From Monoplex corrugatus (Eukaryota; Mollusca; Gastropoda; Littorinimorpha; Ranellidae): a stretch of 64,000 nucleotides of DNA. The notes under the pieces are model-generated. The model made no database searches. It was not told where the DNA came from and was given only the letters and a program-made list of their open reading frames with translations. The stretch lies in the NCBI GenBank assembly GCA_030674185.1, contig CM060312.1, forward strand, positions 28,553,335 to 28,617,334, written 5' to 3'. The translations under genes and the position numbers were made by a program. Positions 58,633 to 64,000 of this stretch are shown one piece after another; the stretch's first letter is position 1; the number at the start of each line of letters is the position of its first letter.

Positions 58633-60280
58633 CATCTGTGCAAACCTGTGGGGTCACAGAGCAAGGCAGGAACTCTATGTCTACTTCTACTAGCTTCAGA
58701 GAACTATAGACAGAACAAAATACAGATTTTTGGTTCTATAAGACATACTGCACACACGCATCTGTGCAAACCTGTGGGGTCACAGAGCAAGGCAGGAACT
58801 CTATGTCTACTTCTACTAGCTTCAGAGAACTATAGACAGAACAAAATACAGATTTTTGGTTCTATAAGACATACTGCACACACGCATCTGTGCAAACCTG
58901 TGGGGTCACAGAGCAAGGCAGGAACTCTATGTCTACTTCTACTAGCTTCAGAGAACTATAGACAGAACAAAATACAGATTTTTGGTTCTATAAGACATAC
59001 TGCACACACGCATCTGTGCAAACCTGTGGGGTCACAGAGCAAGGCAGGAACTCTATGTCTACTTCTACTAGCTTCAGAGAACTATAGACAGAACAAAATA
59101 CAGATTTTTGGTTCTATAAGACATACTGCACACACGCATCTGTGCAAACCTGTGGGGTCACAGAGCAAGGCAGGAACTCTATGTCTACTTCTACTAGCTT
59201 CAGAGAACTATAGACAGAACAAAATACAGATTTTTGGTTCTATAAGACATACTGCACACACGCATCTGTGCAAACCTGTGGGGTCACAGAGCAAGGCAGG
59301 AACTCTATGTCTACTTCTACTAGCTTCAGAGAACTATAGACAGAACAAAATACAGATTTTTGGTTATATAAGACATACTGCACACACGCATCTGTGCAAA
59401 CCTGTGGGGTCACAGAGCAAGGCAGGAACTCTATGTCTACTTCTACTAGCTTCAGAGAACTATAGACAGAACAAAATACAGATTTTTGGTTATATAAGAC
59501 ATACTGCACACACGCATCTGTGCAAACCTGTGGGGTCACAGAGCAAGGCAGGAACTCTATGTCTACTTCTACTAGCTTCAGAGAACTATAGACAGAACAA
59601 AATACAGATTTTTGGTTATATAAGACATACTGCACACACGCATCTGTGCAAACCTGTGGGGTCACAGAGCAAGGCAGGAACTCTATGTCTACTTCTACTA
59701 GCTTCAGAGAACTATAGACAGAACAAAATACAGATTTTTGGTTCTATAAGACATACTGCACACACGCATCTGTGCAAACCTGTGGGGTCACAGAGCAAGG
59801 CAGGAACTCTATGTCTACTTCTACTAGCTTCAGAGAACTATAGACAGAACAAAATACAGATTTTTGGTTATATAAGACATACTGCACACACGCATCTGTG
59901 CAAACCTGTGGGGTCACAGAGCAAGGCAGGAACTCTATGTCTACTTCTACTAGCTTCAGAGAACTATAGACAGAACAAAATACAGATTTTTGGTTCTATA
60001 AGACATACTGCACACACGCATCTGTGCAAACCTGTGGGGTCACAGAGCAAGGCAGGAACTCTATGTCTACTTCTACTAGCTTCAGAGAACTATAGACAGA
60101 ACAAAATACAGATTTTTGGTTATATAAGACATACTGCACACACGCATCTGTGCAAACCTGTGGGGTCACAGAGCAAGGCAGGAACTCTATGTCTACTTCT
60201 ACTAGCTTCAGAGAACTATAGACAGAACAAAATACAGATTTTTGGTTCTATAAGACATACTGCACACACACATCTGTGCA
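58633..60280. repeat. 126-bp satellite array, 13 full copies
   Basis: Thirteen head-to-tail 126-bp units starting CATCTGTGCAAACCTGTGGG, essentially identical apart from one C/A site: TTGGTTCTATAAG (C) or TTGGTTATATAAG (A). The order is C C C C C A A A C A C A C. A partial fourteenth unit starts at 60271. The 548-codon plus frame (58648-60294) and the minus frame (59240-59665) exist because 126 is a multiple of three; they are not taken as genes. Confidence 0.98.
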
Positions 60281-60790
60281 CATATGCAGAATAACTGAAC
60301 ACATCGACAAAGTGAGATCACGTTCATTACTGATTAGAAGCAGAGAGTAATCAACATCCTACTAACAGCAACGATTTTTCATAAAAGGGCAGGTTTTATA
60401 CTTAAAATTGCCATCGCTGAGACTGAGAAGTGATCTGACTGAGTTACAAGCGAAAAAAAAATCTCTCCACTAAATTAGAGGTATAAATTTCAGTAAACTG
60501 TATGAAGTACATTTGAAATATTAAAGAAACAATGAGTGAAACCTTTACCAAGAGAACTGCAACATTAATAGCCAGAAAAATGCAGATGTGATTCTGGAAC
60601 TCTTTAACTAAAATACTCACATTCACCCCTACCCTGTATATTTTTAAATATCATCCGGACAAACATGAAAGGTACGCAAATGTATTCATTATATTCGACA
60701 AATGAAATTAGTTCCTACACCATGTGAAATGTGCGTACCTTGTTATAAAGAAAATGATGGGATGTAAAGAGATCAAAGAGCACATTATTA
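60281..60790. other. Non-coding stretch
   Basis: A/T-rich, no repeat or gene recognised. Confidence 0.45.
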
Positions 60791-60794
60791 GTCC

Positions 60795-61092
60795 TACTTG
60801 GGTTGGTTGGCTCTTTTGATAGAACTGTGGACTCAAGATCTCACGTCTCGAGTTCAATCCCATTCAAAACATAACACAGCTTGTTTGCTGCTCACGTTAA
60901 CGTTTCAATCATTCTGGTGGTGTCAGTGTTTCAAGGTAACCCCCCCCCCCCCCCCCCAGTTCAAGACCTTGCCAGTGCACAGTGTTTTGCACAGGCACAA
61001 GGAATCTATCAGATAACTGCTGGTAGATCTGGGTGGAATGCATGTGAAACTGTCAGAATGTAACGAATCTCTCTTGAACAAACTCCAAATTC
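60795..61092 (+). mobile_element. SINE family B, tRNA-like head
   Basis: Head TGGCTCTTTTGATAGAACTG and CGAGTTCAATCCC; body with a C-run (about 60941-60957), TGGTAGATCTGGGTGGAATG and AACGAATCTCTCTTGAACAA. Same family as 48328 (+) and 39170 (-). Confidence 0.65.
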
Positions 61093-61750
61093 CTCTTCCT
61101 ATAGTACTACTAATGCTACTTACATGATCGTCCGAGATATCATGCAGTGCCAGTCTTTCTGTTCATGTCTCTGGTCAGACAATCGCTTGCACGTGCCATT
61201 CATTAGTGCTAGTGTCATTGATAGACTGCTGCTCATGTGCGTGGCTGGGCGGACGGAGGGGGAGGGGAGTGGTGGAGGTGCATGAGAGTAGAGTCAAAGG
61301 TGCTAGGATCTCTTGCTTCCAGCCTTATGACCATAGAGTATGTAGGGATCTATACAATATACGCGCTCTATAGTCCTGGCCCTAAATCGTAATAAACACT
61401 GATATACCGAATGCTACTCTGGGGAACAGACAGTGATTGGATTGCATGCGGAAGCAGTATGGCCGTGTCTAAGCATACTGCAACTTTCTAAGAACGCAAA
61501 CGATGATGGCGTGTCTGTTACCGAGCAACATTAACATGGCTTTCTATACTGACTGAATGATTCATTACAGTTTCTGCTGGCCCTTCTCCACAGTATTACA
61601 AGATGTTTGCACAAGATATGATGAGTTACACGTCAACAGAATATTCTATCTATTCCTCTTTCCAGCTATTTATTCATTAATTCGTTCGTTTATTCATTTG
61701 CACACGAAATTCTTTATCAGCTTATTGCCCTGTTACAGACAAGGACGTCT
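61093..61750. other. Non-coding stretch
   Basis: No gene recognised; a GGGCGGACGGAGGGGGAGGGG G-rich patch near 61247-61267 is the only distinctive feature. Confidence 0.4.
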
Positions 61751-61754
61751 TAGA

Positions 61755-61970
61755 CATCACGCTGTTAATTAATAATAGTTATAACAACAATAGCAATAAT
61801 AATAACAATAACAGTAATAATAATAATTATGATAATAATAATAAAATAATAATAATGATAAAAGACAAGAGTACTTAAGCTTAATTTTTCGACATGCTCT
61901 TATTTGCTTGGTGGTCTCTTTCGTTGTTGTTGTTGTTGTTGTTGTTATTGTTGTTGTTGTTGTTGTTTCT
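61755..61970. repeat. (AAT)n and (GTT)n microsatellites
   Basis: Imperfect AAT/AAC repeats at 61765-61862 and (GTT)n at 61923-61967. Confidence 0.9.
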
Positions 61971-62057
61971 CGTTTGTGTTAATTATTAATGGAACCCAGA
62001 CTTGGCACAATACCTTTCTCTTCATTTTCAGTATGGAAAACAATGGTTGTAAAGGCA

Positions 62058-62082
62058 TCTCTCTCTCTCTCTCTCTCTCCTC

Positions 62083-62113
<31 letters not shown>

Positions 62114-62140
62114 CCCCTCTCTCTAACACACCACACACAC

Positions 62141-62183
<43 letters not shown>

Positions 62184-62222
62184 CACACACACACACCATA
62201 CATACACACACACCACACACAC
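62058..62222. repeat. (CT)n and (CA)n microsatellites
   Basis: CT repeats at 62058-62124 directly followed by CA repeats to 62222 with short interruptions. Confidence 0.95.
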
Positions 62223-62544
62223 ACTGGGGGGAAACTGTACTAATCACGTTAGGCCAGTCTGTCTGGGTTACTCAATATTCACGCATTATTTCCACTCTTC
62301 TCTCATCTCCGTCTGGAAGTCTCACTCACTCTACTTCACTAACAAGCCCAATCCCTAAGAACCTGTAAGGCCAAATTCCCGTTCTCCTAACAGGTCTAAT
62401 TCTGACAGCTGACGTGACGGCTTTTACAGCACTGTCCACACTATAAAGTATAAGCCTCCTGTCCTAATGTAAGTCAGCGAACAACACAAGCCAACAGGGA
62501 ACGTATACGAGCCATGACAGACGAATTACGTGATTATCACTTGT

Positions 62545-63100
62545 CATTATTGTTGTTTAAAGCCCAGCCGACTGCGCAGAGCCATATCAGGGCTATAACC
62601 GTTTCAAAACATACACAATACTTTCACGGGAAAAGAAAGGAAAAGAAAATTAAGTATACAATTATATCAATGCATTAGCGCACATAATCTAAGGAAATGC
62701 CCCTGGCGTTGACCATTCCAATTTATCGCACATGGGGATTTAAAAAAAACATACCTGAATACAAATTTAAACATAAATAAGGACACTAAAACATATATAA
62801 AAACAGGCCTAAATTACCCAAAACTGCTTCCGCATATCTCATATCCCTAGAGCCAAAAAAGCACTCAACACATGTACCTAATTATCAATCTAAGAGAAAG
62901 TATGTAAGACTTTATCGAACACATACAGGTGAATGGACCAGCAAGGCAGAAAATGATAGGAAGAAATGACAGAAAGCAAAAAAGGAAGAAAGAAACAAAG
63001 AGAGTGACAGAAAAAAAAGGAAATTTCTAGCACAGAATTTCCAGAAGGTTGGGATACTATTTCATATTGAAAGAGCCCCCGGCATCCCCACGGGGGTGGA
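62545..63100 (+). repeat. Dispersed repeat R1, full-length copy
   Basis: TTGTTGTTTAAAGCCCAGCC at the start, AATTTCCAGAAGG and GGCATCCCCACGGGGGTG at the end; about 555 bp. Serves as the reference for the interrupted copy at 13060-16970. Confidence 0.85.
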
Positions 63101-63659
63101 GGGGGGGGGGACGAATTACGTGTCATACTTACGAAACACACAGGCCATACCCACTGTTTTCCTAACAAAAACAGTTAATTTTGACGAGTTTGCGGCGAAC
63201 CGCATTCCTCTCCTAGTAAACAACCCTCAGTCCTAAAACAGCAGAGATGGATATTTGAGTTCTTACACCAATACTAAAGGCCAATGCGGCACTGTGACTG
63301 AATACACAGGCTACATTCACTGACTAACTTCAGTCCTACGCAACAGAAACGGATATCTAAGTTCTTAAGCCAACATTAATTTTTTTAATAAAGGTCAGTA
63401 CGTCACAGTCACTGAATACACAAGCCACATTCACTCCTCCTCCTCCCCCTGAATAATGGCCGCGCTCTTCCTCGTTACATCACCCCTACCCCGTACAAAA
63501 CTCGATCCCCCTTCCCCCCAAGCCAACGACACTAAATATCAAGAAAGAATAGAAGAGTCACATTTAAAAGACAGCCCTTTTTACAACCCCCCGAAGGGTC
63601 GAAGGCATGATAAAGAAGGAACTGGAGACAAAATGAAGTCATTTTTACAATAATTAGGG

Positions 63660-64000
63660 CAGAGAGAGCTAGAGTGAGAGTGAGAGAGAGAGAGAGAGTG
63701 AAAACGAGAGAGAACTAGAGAGAAGAGAACTAGCGAGAGAGAGAGAGAGAGAGCGCTACAGAGGGAGCTAGAGCGAGAGAGAGAGGGGATACTGAGACAA
63801 CAGATAGGGAGAGAGAGAGAGAGAGAGCGCTACAGAGGGAGCTAGAGCGAGAGAAGAGGGGGGGATACTGAGACAGACAGATAGGGGAGAGAGAGAGAGA
63901 GCGCTACAGAGGAGCTAGAGCGAGAGAGAGAGGGGATACTGAGACAGACAGATAGGGGAGAGAGAGAGAGCGCTACAGAGGAGCAGAGCGAGAGAGAGGG
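63660..64000. repeat. GA-rich tandem array at right edge
   Basis: About four units of ~75-90 bp, each with GCGCTACAGAGGGAGCTAGA, then GAGAGAGAGGGGATACTGAG and ACAGACAGATAGGG. The array continues past the window. Confidence 0.9.

Larger units (their letters stand above)
54031..64000 (-). other. Probable RASSF intron 1 (open to right edge)
   Basis: The upstream half of the C1 finger (expected H-x-F ... TWCD-x-CG-x-FIWG) was not found on the minus strand to the window end, so the preceding exon probably lies beyond 64000. The interval consists of repeats described separately. Confidence 0.55.

Noticed and set aside
58648..60294. 548-codon open frame, the longest in the window
   Set aside because: Made entirely of the 126-bp satellite, near-identical at the DNA level including silent positions, with an open frame also on the other strand. 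No independent evidence of a protein.

Overview
This window is animal nuclear DNA. It is AT-rich, has long introns, and is full of microsatellites, SINE/LINE fragments and DNA-transposon remnants. Two protein-coding genes can be read exon by exon with GT-AG splice sites, both on the minus strand. The dispersed repeats look most like those of a gastropod or other lophotrochozoan mollusc; that assignment is inference, not something the sequence proves.

Gene 1 (minus, four coding exons between 23874 and 12511) is CNBP, a nucleic-acid-binding protein of CCHC zinc knuckles. It is predicted at 195 residues with eight knuckles and an RG-rich linker between knuckles 1 and 2. Non-coding 5' exon candidates lie near 27.8 kb. 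The 3' UTR may run towards about 6.5 kb. Gene 2 (minus, six coding exons between 54030 and 42964) is a Ras-association domain family protein of the RASSF1/5 class. The window holds the second half of its C1 zinc finger, a low-complexity linker with a short polyQ, the RA domain and the terminal SARAH helix. The exon with the first half of C1 was not found and probably lies beyond position 64000. The reading frame breaks at or near the (CAA)8 tract in the first visible exon.

Layout: 1-330, an unidentified open frame at the left edge; 330-6450, LINE, SINE and R1 repeat fragments; 6.5-12.5 kb, a candidate CNBP 3' UTR with a minisatellite and a piggyBac-like element; 12.5-28 kb, the CNBP gene, whose introns carry an R1 copy interrupted by two DNA transposons, a decayed transposase-like pseudogene, inverted-repeat elements and a degenerate array; 28-42.9 kb, region between the two coding units with minisatellites, a truncated LINE and many TTAA-flanked palindromes; 42.9-54 kb, RASSF exons separated by introns rich in (CA/TG)n; 54-64 kb, probable RASSF intron 1 with a tRNA-headed SINE, a homogeneous 13-copy 126-bp satellite, a full-length R1 repeat and a GA-rich array at the right edge.

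The two genes share a strand but no functional link is visible. The most informative material is mobile DNA: three piggyBac-like elements with TTAA ends, about a dozen 70-80-bp TTAA palindromes, a 2.7-kb element with 9-bp terminal inverted repeats and a 7-bp target duplication, and a family of inverted-dimer (foldback) elements. Several insertions can be checked against empty-site paralogues inside the window.
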